From assembly GCA_035772735.1 (NCBI GenBank), contig JASDFA010000007.1, positions 84,715,501 through 84,779,500 on the forward strand: DNA of 64,000 bases, given 5' to 3'. Made by a program: the position numbers and the translations under genes. Shown here in pieces: positions 11,977 through 24,211 of this stretch (position 1 is its first letter; the number at the start of each line of letters is the position of its first letter). The notes beneath the pieces are model-generated. The model was not told the DNA's origin and searched no databases. It saw only the letters and a list, made by a program, of their open reading frames with translations. This stretch comes from Datura wrightii (taxonomy: Eukaryota > Streptophyta > Magnoliopsida > Solanales > Solanaceae).

Positions 11977-13396
11977 TATTCGGGTGTTTGTTATACGGGT
12001 ATATAACTACACGCAACTGCACGTGATCGAACAAGTAGTAAGTGGCTTTAGTAAGCCAAGTATCGATCCCACAGAGACTTGGATGAAGTGCAATCTGCTC
12101 AAGTGTACTATAGTTTACTTCTAAAAATGCAGACAACAGTGTAACCAAGAGTTTGATAGTTTGTTTTATAATTTTTATACTAAAGCTAAAACAATTATCT
12201 ACTTTGAGTCTGAACTATGAATGAGAGCATGCTGAGGTTAAACGAACATGTAATGAAATTAATTATAATCATACTTTGGTTAATCTTTTCCTCCAGTTGC
12301 TAGCCAAGAACATTTGCCAAGAGATTAAAACTCTCGTATTTAACCTCACTTAAGAATCATGAACCATCCACCTACATTTCTGTGATTAAATGCAATTCAT
12401 GTTCTAGCCATACAAACCCGGTTCCTAAATTGACTAATACGACTTTCAGGTATATTTCTATCCTGAAAGCAAATCAAGACTCAATTTTCCCAAACCATGT
12501 AAAGAACATATCCTATTAATTCACAACTTTCCAATTTCTTGCTTTCTCGAGTGAAACCGGACTTTTTAGATATACATTAACGTAGGCCACACATTAATGC
12601 AGTAAGAACAAGAATTAATAGAACAACATGGAAGAAAAGATGAAAAACCAAATAATCAATGATCACATTTCATCACAATTGTTCATAACCTCATCAAGAA
12701 GAGGAATTAGCCACTCATTTGTGGATTAAACATCTTAAAATGAGTGTTAATCATACAAGCAATTGAATTAAAGAAGAAAGAAAGAGAGAAAAAAACCTGA
12801 TATTTTCGTCCCTCAACTGCCTGTAACCCACGTTCTTGCTCCACCAAGTCAGAGTATTTAAAAATGAACCTAAGTGTTCTATTTATACTGGTGGGAATTT
12901 TTCCCGGAATAACGAGCAATGTGTCACGGAGTGCATCGCGGAGCACTGCCTCCGTGACACGCTACGGACGCGGACCCTCACTGGAATTGGGGGTCCAGGA
13001 ATTTAGGCTCAACGTGGCACGGTGTGCAACGCGGAGCCAAGACACTGTGCCACGGACCGGACGCGGACCGTCTCTGGAATTTGGGCGAATTTTCCCTATC
13101 CAGGCAGAAGGCCTCCGCGATGGCAGCGTAACACGGCTCCATCGCAGAGCCCCTTTAATTCGTGCTGTCCAATGCCTTGTTCCTTGCTCGCATCCAAGTC
13201 CTACCCCGATATCATCCAACATGCATTTAAGCTTCCCAAAATCACATTTTACCTGCAAAACAATGCTAATCATGTTGGTTAGTATAAATTCACATTTTAT
13301 TACCAATTACATGAGAATGTATACACATTGATAGATAAACAAGGCTAAAATGGTACTTTTGAGTATCACTTGGGCATATAAATTTGCCCAAGATCA
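11977..13396 (-). mobile_element. Athila-like LTR b (middle LTR, shared)
   Basis: 1,420 bp. It lies between a primer-binding site on one side and a polypurine tract on the other, so it serves both internal regions. The terminal CA (minus strand) is mutated to TA at its inner end (plus strand TATTCGGG). TATA box on the minus strand at 12880-12887; hairpin arms at 12921-12930 and 12951-12960. No site duplication flanks it. Confidence 0.85.
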
Positions 13397-13413
13397 CTTA
13401 CCCCACACTTAAA
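13397..13413 (-). promoter_or_regulatory. Polypurine tract next to LTR b
   Basis: Minus strand ATTTAAGTGTGGGGTAAG abutting the LTR start, identical in form to 5040-5056. Confidence 0.75.
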
Positions 13414-15174
13414 TCCTTGTTCGTCCCCGAACAACAACCTACACTTCATGCAATTTACATCCCAACCTCGCTACTTTGGTTCGACAATTTAGGCTACGGT
13501 CATACCGATTATTCAATACAGCAAATCATCAAGAAAACATGCATGGTCTTATCAATGCAATGACCTTCAATACATCAAGACCTCCTCGACTTTAAGAATC
13601 GACTCTCGATATTGGCAAACTCATGCAAATCAGCTGATCAAGATATCCGACACGAAAATTAATCTCTCATCAAGCATGTGCCCTCACAACACAAGAGAAT
13701 CTTCCCCTTTTTGCTCCTATGACTCACAAAAATTCAAGCAGGGGCACGTAAAAACAATTTCGCTCTCTCTCCCAAAAGAATTCACATGCATCATGTCATG
13801 ACCCATAAGCTTGCCCTTAGTGTATTATTCCACTAATATAAAGAAGTGCGATGTAAGATCACGTAGGACTTTAACTGGTTGTAATGGAAGCTACGGAACT
13901 AGTAAATATTGGGTTAGCCAATAATAGCCACTAGCATCCTTAAGCGCCTTTTCAACACATCCCATCAACTCATGGACATTGTTTCTCTTTTTTTTTTCAT
14001 CATCCCATTCTTGATGTTTTTCTTTAGTATGGCCCATCGTATTAAGCACACTTGACACAGCAACAAAGATTATTCATGAACCTTCATTATAGTTTATTTA
14101 TAGCAAGTGCACCTTCAACCTTTTCTTTTCTTCTATCACTCTGCTTTTCTTTTTCTTTTCACCATTCTCACTCTTTGACACTTCGAGAAAATGATTTTCT
14201 CTTTTTAAGCGCTTAAGAGTTTTGTATAGACTTTACAACTAATGAAAAGAAGGGATTAAGCTCGATTTACACTTTATGACAAAAGAAAAAATAATAGGCT
14301 AAAGGCTCAACGGGCTGACTAGGGTATACAATCAAGGTGGGTACGACAAGGAAAAATAGAAACTCTCGGTTAAAAAAAAGAAATGCCTACATCCTTTCCT
14401 ATAATACACCTCCTTCATTTCATTTTGTACACACACCAGGAAAGTTCTAGACACTTCACAATAGCATGGAATAACAACACCTCACTTCACACTTTTTGCA
14501 CATGCTCAATTTAAGATGTATTCACAGACTCTTCAATCAGCTAATTACAGGAATTCAAACATTAAGCCTCAATCACACTGAATCGGACTCTACGGCCTAG
14601 GTATCTCAACATATTTATAAAGTTGCATGCTTTCATATGAATCACCTTTGCAGTTTAAATATCATGTACAACACGCAACCAGAATTTCGCAACCATATAG
14701 TAACTACAGGTTTTGGGATGCAACCACCAAAGAACAAACTGAAAAATAATTGAAAAAAATTCTACTCCTAACGACTACATTTCCCTTAAGACGGTCGTCA
14801 TCCATCCATTATAGGGAACGGTCACTAACTATGACTTCGGTTCAATGGGACCATTCTCGGTAAAAGAACCGAAAACAAACGCCGAGAAACCCAAGAAGTA
14901 AAAAATGTTGAAAATATCGATCATTTCCATAGAAAAATATGTACAAAATATTTTAATATTTTTTTAAAATATCAATCATTTCGATAACAAAAATATGTAC
15001 AGAATCAGAATCAGCTAGAAACATTCAGCAACACACATCAATTTCACATAAATTTACAAATACAGAACAACACTTAACAATTCACAACTCACAGGGACAA
15101 ACAAATTTTCACATACACGACAACAGAATAGAGCATACATACAAACCTTCCCAACCCAGCACCTAACTACTCCC
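13414..15174 (-). other. Long conserved 3' non-coding tract, internal copy 2
   Basis: Near-identical to 5057-6797 apart from substitutions and the extra 22 bp around 13675-13697 (between two CAAG repeats). No coding frame seen. Confidence 0.65.
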
Positions 15175-15210
15175 ACCCCACACTTAGCTCGAACACTGTC
15201 CCCAGTGTTC
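15175..15210 (-). promoter_or_regulatory. Internal polypurine-like motif and hairpin, copy 2
   Basis: 15175-15187 is CTAAGTGTGGGGT on the minus strand. 15191-15210 is the perfect GAACACTG / CAGTGTTC hairpin. Same arrangement as copy 1 and the plus-strand element. Confidence 0.6.
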
Positions 15211-15254
15211 ACAAAAATTAAAATAGCACAAAATTGGGTGGTGGAACTCCCTGA

Positions 15255-16475
15255 TCAGTCAAAGTATTCCACTTCTTCGTCGGGTGTTGCTGCTTCATCT
15301 CCCATGTCCGAGTCGCCCCCGTCGTCATCATCGGACTCCACATCGGAGTCCTCCCGACGTGTCTCCTCGTCTGTGGGGACATCATCATCTGTGGGCTCTA
15401 CAAATGCTGGCCCCACTCGGCATAGAGCCCTAGCATTTTCGCCGAAGGGGTAGTCTAGCTCGAGCTGGCATAGCTCCTCCTCTGTCGCCGGCCTCCCTCC
15501 TATCCTCAGCTGGAGCATCTGCATCCCATAAATTCGAGCCATATACTGGTCATCACGAGCATGTCACTCGCCAAGTGTAAGCACTGGCCAGTGGGTGGTG
15601 TCGGGAGCCTTAGTTTTAGTAATATCCAAGGCCCGCCGCTCCATCTGCGGGATATATTCAAGGGCCTCCTCCTCAACATCTAGGCCCCTGAGGAAGGTGG
15701 TGATTAGTCCACCAAAGCCATACCTGTGCCCCTGGTGCAACCAGGCTCTCTTCATGGCGGAGATAATTACCGCTCCCACGTTGATCTCCAGCCCTTTCAT
15801 CAGGGCGTACACCAGGCATACACGATCCCTGGTTACATCTGTCACATGTACCCCCGGGATTAGGCATGAGCAGACTATCTTCAGCCAGATTCGGGTTTCC
15901 TTGTTCATCTGTGAATATGGCAAAGTCTGGTGGTAGCCCCTCTCTTTGTGTCTGCTCCATCTAGCTATCAATCGGGTTCCACACAATGTGCGTTTGATGT
16001 TTGCATACGGTGGGGTAATTTTCAGCTGTTGGAGTACGTGAGCGTCTGTGTCCCGCGCTCCTATGATAGCATTGAGGTGGTGGGGCTCCAAGGTGACTAT
16101 TTGCCCTCTGATCTTTATGGTGTGAATTCTGATCGTCGGGTTCCAATTGGCATAGAACTCCCGAACCAGGTGCAAGTTACATTCCTTGGGCTCTTCAAAG
16201 ATGAAATTTAGCCCAGCTACCTCGATCCGGTGGACCATCCTAGGGAACTCCTATGCCAATGGTTCCCGTGCTATATGCTCCTCGAGGAAATATTTGTTTT
16301 CTTTGTGATTCGCATACCACTTTTTCCCCTCATCAGTCACCCATCTCGTTCCGTATTGGCGGCGTTGGCCGCATGGAACTGCTGGTGCTGCTGGGACTGC
16401 TGTGCCCAATCTGATCCGCTTCCTTCCGGCTCCCGAAGTTGATGCGCCTTTCCCTTTCTCTTGCCGGCTTGCCAT
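15255..16475 (-). pseudogene. Second frame (putative plant transposon protein domain), broken, copy 2
   Basis: Reads as one 1,221-bp frame (406 codons plus stop) from ATG at 16475, identical in length to the intact plus-strand copy. Only two stops interrupt it: TAG at 16251-16253 (former CAG after EPLA) and TGA at 15564-15566 (former CGA in the GERHARD segment). Between them 224 codons are open and contain the conserved core (LVREFYANWNPTIR, IKIRGQIVTLEP, GLEINVGAVIIS, YGFGGLITTFLRG). The acidic tail ends EEVEYFD. Function unknown; the protein family is the one described at 29068. Plus-strand frames overlapping it are antisense shadows. Confidence 0.8.
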
Positions 16476-16480
16476 TTTAC

Positions 16481-17170
16481 CTGTCAACCAAAGTAGACAA
16501 GATCAATGTTAAGCTCACGGATATTAACTTCGACTAAGGTCGGGTTACGCTAGGCTACCCCACACTTAGTCCTTAGCTACAGTTACAATAATACGGCAAG
16601 ATTATCTTTATGTACACACAATAATCAACTATACATTCATGCTTAGTGCGTTCGAAAAATTCGACGGTATATCTTCTGCGTACTACTCAGACTTCGTACA
16701 GCTAATCACAATCACTACCATCGCTAACATTTTAACCATCGCACTTAGCAAAGAAAAACAAAGAAACAAAAACAACAACAAAAATTTATCTACACGAACC
16801 TATACAACCAACCAAATTCTCACAAGTTTCAACATTCCCTTAACCCGAGAATCCGTCGTTCTATTAACATCCTAACAATTTGTATATCGACTCATCTCAT
16901 TCAACATGTACATCCCGGCATGAAATTCACAATTTCACTACATTTTCAACTTCAAATTCAAAAACAAGCCCTAGAATTGATATTATCAAGCAAATTCGAT
17001 TAATGTATGCAATTGACAAGTTCAAGCAATCATAACGACATTCTGAACATTCATCAACAACAATTCAATTGAATTCATGATTAATTTCTACGTAGGGCAA
17101 TTTAGCTCACCTCACATGCTCAATATCGAAGAAATTCGACAAGAATTTGAGAGGAAATCGAAAAACATAC
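16481..17170 (-). other. Candidate leader intron of second frame, copy 2
   Basis: Minus-strand edges CAAG|GTATGTTTTT and TTGACAG|GTAAAATGGC match plant splice consensus and lie just before the start codon. Length 690 bp. It contains the polypurine-like motif at 16557-16568. Confidence 0.55.
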
Positions 17171-17767
17171 CTTGACTTTGAAGAATCGAAGAAAACTTGT
17201 TGAATTTCTTGCCTTACTCCGTGTCACGTTGATGGGGGATGGGTTTTGGGGGGTTTGGTCGCGGAGGGATTAAAAAATGAGGGAAAAGGGAGGGTTTTCG
17301 AGGTTAAAAAGTAAGGAAACCGCGCGGGTCACCTGGCCACCCGGTGTGACCCGTCGCGATATACAAGGCAACGTGTCACGGAGTGCATCGCGGTGCACTG
17401 CCTCCGTGACACGGAGCCATCGCGAGACTGTTCTGGAAATTTTAAAATTTTTGGATTATACCTCAACGGGTCATGGAGGTAACACGGAGGTCCCTCTCCG
17501 TGACACGGAGTTGTCTCCCTAGCTCATTGTTTGCCACTTTTTATTAATTTTTCATACCTCGACTTTTCCTTCGCGATTCCGTGCATATTTTCCTCCGTTT
17601 GACCTGAAATTCATCTCACTATACAAAATTAGTTAGAATTATAGGTATCACTCTAAATACAAATAAAACAAAAACTAAAACGAAAATTTTTTGTAGTAAA
17701 TCAAGAAAATGAAAAAGAGAAGAAAAATCTATTTACACTTTACAAAAAGAAAGAAATTTTTTTTTCT
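17171..17767 (-). other. Spacer with GC-rich hairpins upstream of second frame, copy 2
   Basis: Contains GTGTCACGGAG...CTCCGTGACAC arms around 17374-17412, a GGGTCAC...GTGACCC pair around 17326-17352 and a third imperfect pair near 17468-17510. No credible coding frame. Confidence 0.6.
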
Positions 17768-17785
17768 CACGGGTTGCCTCCCGTG
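17768..17785 (-). other. Hairpin after gag-protease, copy 2
   Basis: CACGGG / CCCGTG arms with a 6-base loop, as in the other two copies. Confidence 0.6.
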
Positions 17786-17824
17786 CAGCGCCTGGTTTAT
17801 TGTCGCGGCTCGACGTCGTTAAGC

Positions 17825-20221
17825 TTAGTTGTCTGCTAGGGTGATGGACGATTTCTCTCGATCACTGTCCTCCCCCCAGTAGTGCTTACACATATCAGGT
17901 GGTTTTCCCAACAACTCCCATGAATCCTTGATCTGCTTATCATCGCCTTGATCAATCACATTGATCACCGAGAGTTCTTCTTGCACCATCGGGAGCTTGG
18001 GTGCCTTGTACACATCGAACACCTCCACCTTGTCATGTGCTCGCATTGTTAGCTGCCCGGAAGCTACGTCAATTAGTGCTTTCCCAGTTTCCAAGAAGGG
18101 ACGTCCCAAAATAAATAGGACTTCCGCGTCTGGTTCAAAATCCAGCACGACAAAATCTACCGGGAAAATTACGGAGCCAATTTGCACCAGAATGTCCTTT
18201 ACAATGCCATCAGGTCTGGCTAAGGACCGATCCGCCAACTGCAAGATTACCGTTGTGGGTCTAGGACTCCCTAGACCCAACTTTCTGAATACCGAAGACG
18301 GCATCAAATTTATGCTTGCTCCCAAATCACACAATCCACGAGCTCGGATGCTCTGCCCAATAGTAATCTGGATAGTAAAACTCCTAGGGTCTTTTAGCTT
18401 TGTGGGCAGTCTATTTTGAATCCGGGAAGTGCACTCCTCCGTTAGAGCCACCGTAGCATACTCAGTCAACCAACTTTTGTTTGCCACAATGTCCTTTATA
18501 TACTTATCATATTTCAGCACTCCCTGCAAGACATCAACAAGAGGTAAGTTAACATGTACCTGTTTCAGCACCTCCATGAATTTCTTGAAACACGCCTCCT
18601 CCTTGTGTTTCTTTAGTCGTTGAGGGAATGGGGGTGGAGGTCTTTCTGATTCTACTTCCTTAGTCTTCCCCCTTTCGATACTGTGCTCCCTCTCAACTTC
18701 TGTTGCTCCCGACTGCTGAGGTGATCTTTTTGGTTCCACCTCTTTCAGCTGCAAACCACTCCTTGTGGTCACTGCATTTACGTTCTTGGGATTGGGATCC
18801 GTGTCGCTCTGCAGTCCTCCTCTAGGCCTTGTGTTTTGGGCACTAGCAAATTGCACAAATTGATATTAAAGCGCCTTGGTAGCTAACTAGTTGTTTTTCA
18901 CTTCGGCTGCCAATTTCACATAGTCAGCCTGCAATTGAGCTTGGTTAGCTATCATGGTCTTGAACATCTCCTCAATGCTGGGTGATGGTGGTGGAGGAGG
19001 TGCATTGTTGTTTCTTAATTGTGCTTGATAATTCTGCTGCCCTCCTAGGTTTCTTTGCACACCCTGACCCGAACTTTGCCCCTGATGGTTGTTGCTACCC
19101 CAGGAGAAATTAGGGTGATTCCTCCAATTGGAATTGTAGCTACTACCATACTGTTGGTGGTTCCTTTGCGCATTACCCACAAAGCTTACCGAGTCAGGAT
19201 TGGCTCCACAAAACTCAGTTGAGTGCTCACTGCTTCCACACACTTCGCACCACATCTGTTGTACTACATTAACTGGGGCTTGATGCTGGTTCAATGTCAT
19301 GTTGCTGAAGTGGGTGTTAAGTTGATTTTGCAATGCAGCTATCTGTGCAGCGATAGTTTTAAACCCATCCACTTAAAGCACTCCTGCTGCTTTCCTTGTC
19401 CCACCTCTTGATGAATCAGCATTCCATTCTGGATTGCCCTGCAAAATACGGTTCAACAAGGTATACAGCTCCTCATAAGTTTTCTCCAGCGCTTGCCCTC
19501 CAGCTGCTGACTCTAGCAATATTTTGGTGTGGGATTCCAAACCCTCAATAAAAGTGTGCACCAGCACATCATTGGACTGATGATGATGAGGACAATCCCG
19601 CAACATGGACTTGAATCTCTCCCAGGCCTGATATAAATTCTCTCCCTCTCTCTGTTTGAAACTTAGAATTTGACTTCTAAGTCTTGCTGTTTTACCGGAG
19701 GGAAAAAACCGTATCAAAAACTTCCGTGCAAGATCATCCCACGTAGAAATAGAATTTGGTGGCTCAGCTTTCAACCACCTCTTGGCTTCTCCCGATAATG
19801 AGAATGGGAACAATGTAAGCCGGACATAGTCTGATGACACTCCAGCAGGGATGTAAGTGTCACTTATCTCCAAAAAATTTTGGAGTTGCTGTTGTGGATC
19901 TTCATGAGGGAGATCGGTAAACTGCCCGCTAGTGTGCAACAACTGCACCATATTCTGTTTAAGTTCAAATCTCCCTCCTGGCTCAGGTTTGCGGATACAA
20001 GATGTAACATTATTTGCATGTGGGATTTCCACCTCACGAACCGGCTGAGCTGCTACTTCTTCGGGCACTAACACTGCCCCTACTACCGGTGGATTCTGTT
20101 GTTGCTCCATGATCGTCTGTCTGAGCAACTGCAGCTTTCTTTGTAGAGCTTCTCTCCATTTACTGTGAAATATCCTTTCTGGCTCAATATACGATTCCAC
20201 CAGCTCCTTGTCTCTTGCCAG
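17825..20221 (-). pseudogene. gag-protease pseudogene, copy 2
   Basis: About 798 codons in one frame with no frameshift, broken by three stops: TAA at 19373-19375 (Glu in the other copies), TAG at 18887-18889 (former Gln) and TAA at 18866-18868. The gag domain is complete (SGEAKRWLKAEPP, FFPSGKTARLRSQI, ALEKTYEELYTLLN segments). The zinc knuckle is CEVCGSSEHSTEFC. The protease keeps DLGASINLMP and ILGRPFLETG. The nearest upstream start is a CTG (20219-20221); the first ATG in frame opens the MEQQQ segment about 35 codons downstream. It is followed by the conserved hairpin and spacer, not by reverse transcriptase. Confidence 0.85.
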
Positions 20222-20331
20222 TGTTCGACAGCAATTAAGTCCGCAAAATACAGGCTAAGACCAAGTTGTCAACACTAAGAAAATAAAAATACAGTAAATT
20301 AACACTTAAAACAAATTCACCAATTGCCAAG

Positions 20332-20349
20332 TCCCCGGCAATGGCGCCA
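20332..20349 (-). promoter_or_regulatory. Primer-binding site, tRNA-Asp type, one mismatch
   Basis: Same 18-base site as at 11953-11970 with one changed base (minus strand TGGCGCCATTGCCGGGGA), next to LTR c. Confidence 0.75.
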
Positions 20350-20355
20350 AAAACT

Positions 20356-21784
20356 TGTTCGAGTGTTTGTTATACGGGTATATAACTACACGCAAGTGCA
20401 CGTGGTCGAACAAGTAGTAAGTGGCTTTAGTAAGCCAAGTATCGATCCCACAGAGACTTGGATGAAGTGCAATCTGCTCAAGTGTACTATAGTTTACTTC
20501 TAAAAATGCAGAAAAATGCAGAAAATAGTGTAACCAAGAGCTTGATAGTTTGTTTTATAATTTTTATACTAAAGCTAAAACAATTATCTACTTTGAGTCT
20601 GAACTATGAATGAGAGCATGCTGAGGTTAAACGAACATGTAATGAAATTAATTATCATCATACTTTGGTTAATCTTTTCCTCCAGTTGCTAGCCAAGAAC
20701 ATTTGCCAAGAGACAAAAACTCTCGTATTTAACCTCACTTAAGAATCATGAACCATCCACCTACATTTCTGTGATTAAATGCAATTCATGTTCTAGCCAT
20801 ACAAACCCGGTTCCTAAATTGACTAATACGACTTTCAGGTATATTTTATCCTGAAAGCAAATCAAGACTCAATTTTCCCAAACCAAGTAAAGAACATATC
20901 CTATTAATTCACAACTTTCCAATTTCTTGCTTTCTCGAGTGAAACCGGACTTTTTAGATATACATTAACGTAGGCCACACATTAATGCAGTAAGAAAAAG
21001 AATTAATAGAACAACATGGAAGAAAAGATGAAAAACCAAATAATCAATGATCACATTTCATCACAATTATTCATAACCTCAGCAAGAAGAGGAATTAGCC
21101 ACTCATTTGTGGATTAAACATCTTAAAATGAGTGTTAATCATACAAGCAATTGAATTAAAGAAGAAAGAAAGAGAGAAAAAACCCTGATATTTTCGTCCC
21201 TCAACTGCCTGTAACCCACGTTCTTGCTCCACCAAGTCAGAATATTGAAAAATGAACCTAAGTGTTCTATTTATACTGGTGGGAATTTTTTTCGGAATAA
21301 CGAGCAATGTGTCACGGAGTGCATCGCAGAGCACTGCCTCCGTGACACGCTATGGACGTGGACCCTCACTAGAATTGGGGGTCCAGGAATTTAGGCTCAA
21401 CGTGGCACGGTGTGCAACGCGGAGCCAAGACACCGTGCCACGGACCTGATGCGGACCCTCTCTGGAATTTGGGAGAATTTTCCCTATCCAGGCAGAAGGC
21501 CTCCGCGATGGCAGCGTGACACGGCTCCATCGCGAAGCCCCTTTAATTCATGTTGTCCAATGCCTTGTTCCTTGCTCGCATCCAAGTCCAACCCCGATAT
21601 CATCCAACATGCATTTAAGCTTCCCAAAATCACATTTTACCTGCAAAACAATGCTAATCATGTTGGTTAGTATAAATTCACATTTTATTACCAATTACAT
21701 GAGAATGTATACACATTGATAGATAAACAAGGCTAAAATGGTACTTTTGAGAATCACTTGGGCATATAAATTTGCCCAAGATCA
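20356..21784 (-). mobile_element. Athila-like LTR c (5' outer LTR)
   Basis: 1,429 bp with intact ends (plus strand TGTTCGAG ... CAAGATCA). TATA box on the minus strand at 21268-21275; hairpin arms at 21309-21318 and 21339-21348. It differs from LTRs a and b by a small tandem duplication of AAAAATGCAG near 20505-20525. Confidence 0.85.
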
Positions 21785-21789
21785 ACAGT
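21785..21789. repeat. Target-site duplication ACAGT (right copy)
   Basis: Matches 3615-3619 and closes the Athila-like array. Confidence 0.85.
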
Positions 21790-21993
21790 GTAGGATTAGC
21801 TTTCAGCTTATGACTTAGTGTTTTTATTAAATTATGTCCTTATGTTATGATCATATATTTCAGTTAGCTTCCACTAAAATATGCTTGATTAACTATTGTC
21901 AGATTTTAATTATGTTATGCCATGGGTTAGCTTGGGGTCACTTGTGGCTCTACGCATCGTGTCGTATCCAGGATGTAGACTCGGATCATGACA
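21790..21993 (+). mobile_element. Tekay-like solo LTR, right part
   Basis: Last 204 bp of the solo LTR that begins at 1183. It ends in GGATCATGACA and is followed at once by the second TTAAC duplication. Confidence 0.75.
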
Positions 21994-21998
21994 TTAAC
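21994..21998. repeat. Target-site duplication TTAAC (right copy)
   Basis: Matches 1178-1182. Confidence 0.85.
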
Positions 21999-23149
21999 CG
22001 TGGCATACATATAAAAAGTCAGAACGTTTAACCATTTAGGGTTATCTTGATAATATTATTGACTTTGGATTGGCCGAACACAACACCAAAGTCATATATC
22101 AAGAAGAGAGCGATATTATATCGGGTTCTGCTTTTTCTACTCATTCATTAGTATTTGTACCCTATGTGGTTTATAAAATAAAAAATGTACAAATATTATG
22201 GTAGATAATTATATTTGATTTTCTCATAATGTATATCTTGAATTATATATATGATTAAGAGTGACATATGTTTCAAGATATATTTTTTAATTATTTTGGT
22301 CAAATAAAAACCTATAATGGATATACTATTTGGTAGCATATAGGATTTGAAATATTATTTTCAAGGTTATAGAAATATGAAATAGACATAGATTAATACT
22401 TGATAGTTATCTTAAGATCACGAAAATAATATATATGATTACTTTTCTTGAATGGATAAATTGATTCTAAAAGTTAATAATTTGTGATTCATGAAAATAC
22501 TTATTACTATTAGTGTGTTATTTAGAAATATTTGTATACATTCTAAACGATCACTGCAGAAGATGGGAGGGTGAAGATGAGGTGTGCTTGAGGATGAAAA
22601 AGACATAATATGTGAAATTGCCACTTATGAAACTTATTTTTCTTACTTTCACAATGGATGTCATTTTTTTTCATTTTAAGGAACTTAGTTTCCTAAATAA
22701 AATGTTTTTAAAATATCTTAACCAACTGAGCATGAAAAAACTTGAAAGCATTTTCTAGAAAATGTTTTCCTCCCTACCAAAGACACCCTAAAAGGTTATA
22801 TGGGGTGTTTAACATTTTTTCTAACTTTACCTCACACTTTATTTCTCTAAAAATAATTAGTTGAGGAGAGAATTTCTCGATTAAAGATGTGATTTACGAT
22901 GCGCAATCATTTTTTTCTTTAAATACCATATTTATTTATTTACCAAAAACTCGTAGCCAAGGAAAAGAAGTCATATGATTGCTCTCTCCTGCAGAGCGTT
23001 CTCACAGTTTAATTACCTTCTTAAAAATTAAATTCCATATTTTCTCATCACTTTGATATTCTCTATTAACTCTTTATTTCGCCTTTAAATTTTCGTGGGT
23101 GAGGATTATACGAAGTTAATTTGCCTTATTCAAACAAAATATTTCAACT
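21999..23149. other. AT-rich spacer without recognised features
   Basis: No coding frame beyond chance length. The phrase around 22745-22790 (TTTTCTAGAAAATGTTTTCC) has a short palindrome but no duplicated ends that would define an element. Confidence 0.5.
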
Positions 23150-23154
23150 TGGAT
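23150..23154. repeat. Target-site duplication TGGAT (left copy)
   Basis: TGGAT precedes the Tekay-like 5' LTR. It is found again at 45530-45534 directly after the last LTR. Confidence 0.85.
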
Positions 23155-23691
23155 AGTAACGACCTGGACGTCATTATGGGATGGTTAAGGGCATAAAATG
23201 TAGAAAGCCAGCTAAGGATGAGATAGAGAGGTTATGAAATAAACTAAGTATAGTACTATGCGATTTCGGGTAGCTACTAGTCCGGGGACCGCTGCAGCGG
23301 TGGAATTCCCGTTGCAACAAGACCTTGGTAGCAGTCGGAGTCCCACCATAGTCAAATGAGGGAGTGACCACTAGAACCGCAACAACGATTTTATCGTTGC
23401 TATAGCAGGTTCGCTGCAGCGGAAGTACAACCACTTCAGCGAATAATGGGAGTCAGAAAGTGAGTTTTAAGTGGAAATTATGGAGTTTTACCCCATTATT
23501 CTCAAAAACTCAATATGAAGGACTAAGGGATGGAAAATTTCTCCAGAGCAGTGAACTACCCTCCGAAGGTAAGAATCTCAATTCTCCTAGATCCTAGATT
23601 GCTCGTGGACCTTTAATGGTAGAAGTTATATAGAGAAAACCCTAAGTTGATGAACTAGGGATGAAATTATGGGGAAGTAATGGGAGGGTTT
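23155..23691 (+). mobile_element. Tekay-like 5' LTR, left part
   Basis: First 537 bp of the LTR; begins AGTAACGACC where the relative at 40753 has TGTAACGACC, so the first base is mutated. It contains the palindrome CCGCTGCAGCGG around 23289-23300. It continues at 33658 after the nested element. Confidence 0.8.
23687..23691. repeat. Target-site duplication GGTTT (left copy)
   Basis: GGTTT directly precedes TGATCTTGGG at 23692 and is repeated at 33653-33657. The related LTR at 43279-45529 shows the uninterrupted site near 43662. Confidence 0.9.
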
Positions 23692-24128
23692 TGATCTTGG
23701 GCAAATTTATATGCCCAAGTGATACTCAAACGTATCATTTTTACCTTGTTTGTTGTGCAATGTGTATATAATATCATGTATTTGGTAATAAAATGCGAAT
23801 TTATACTAACCAACATGATTAGCATTTGTTTTGCAGGATAATGTGATTTTTAGGAGCTAAAATGCGTGTTGGAACTATGTCAGAGTTGTACTTGGATGCG
23901 AGCGTGGAAAAGACCTTGGATGGCACATTTTACACTGGCTCCGCGATGGAGCCGTGCCACGCTGCCATCGCGGTAGCACACTGCCTGGGCAGGAAGTAAT
24001 TAGGCAATTTCCAGTGTGCCTGCGCGTCAGTTCCGTGGCACGGAGATAGGCCTCCGCGATGGCCTTCGTGTCACGTTGAGACCAATTATCCGGACCCTGC
24101 AATTTCCAGAGAGGGTCCAAGTCCACGC

Positions 24129-24170
24129 CGTGTCACGGAGGCAATGCTCCGCGTTGGCCTCCGTGACACG
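24129..24170 (+). promoter_or_regulatory. Perfect 14-bp hairpin upstream of LTR TATA box
   Basis: Arms CGTGTCACGGAGGC (24129-24142) and GCCTCCGTGACACG (24157-24170) enclose a 14-base loop. In the 3' LTR the arms are 32627-32640 and 32655-32668, with one mismatch. The same arms recur at 28015-28056 and 28111-28152 in the spacer. Confidence 0.75.
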
Positions 24171-24203
24171 TTGCTTGTTATTCCGGGAAAAATTTACCAC
24201 TAG

Positions 24204-24211
24204 TATAAATA
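24204..24211 (+). promoter_or_regulatory. TATA box of 5' LTR
   Basis: TATAAATA, conserved in all five Athila-like LTRs of the window (32702-32709 in the 3' LTR; minus strand in LTRs a-c). It probably drives the genomic RNA. Confidence 0.65.

Larger units (their letters stand above)
3620..21784 (-). mobile_element. Athila-like tandem array: LTR-internal-LTR-internal-LTR
   Basis: A minus-strand Ty3/Gypsy array of 18,165 bp. LTRs lie at 3620-5039, 11977-13396 and 20356-21784, with internal regions at 5040-11976 (6,937 bp) and 13397-20355 (6,959 bp). Each internal region begins (minus strand) with a tRNA-Asp primer-binding site and ends with a polypurine tract. Each carries gag-protease followed by a 406-codon second frame, and neither has reverse transcriptase or integrase. 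The 22-bp length difference matches a stretch present at about 13675-13697 and missing near 5320, between CAAG repeats. Only the outermost ends carry the ACAGT duplication, so the array is one insertion that was later expanded, or one that entered already as a tandem. Confidence 0.85.
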
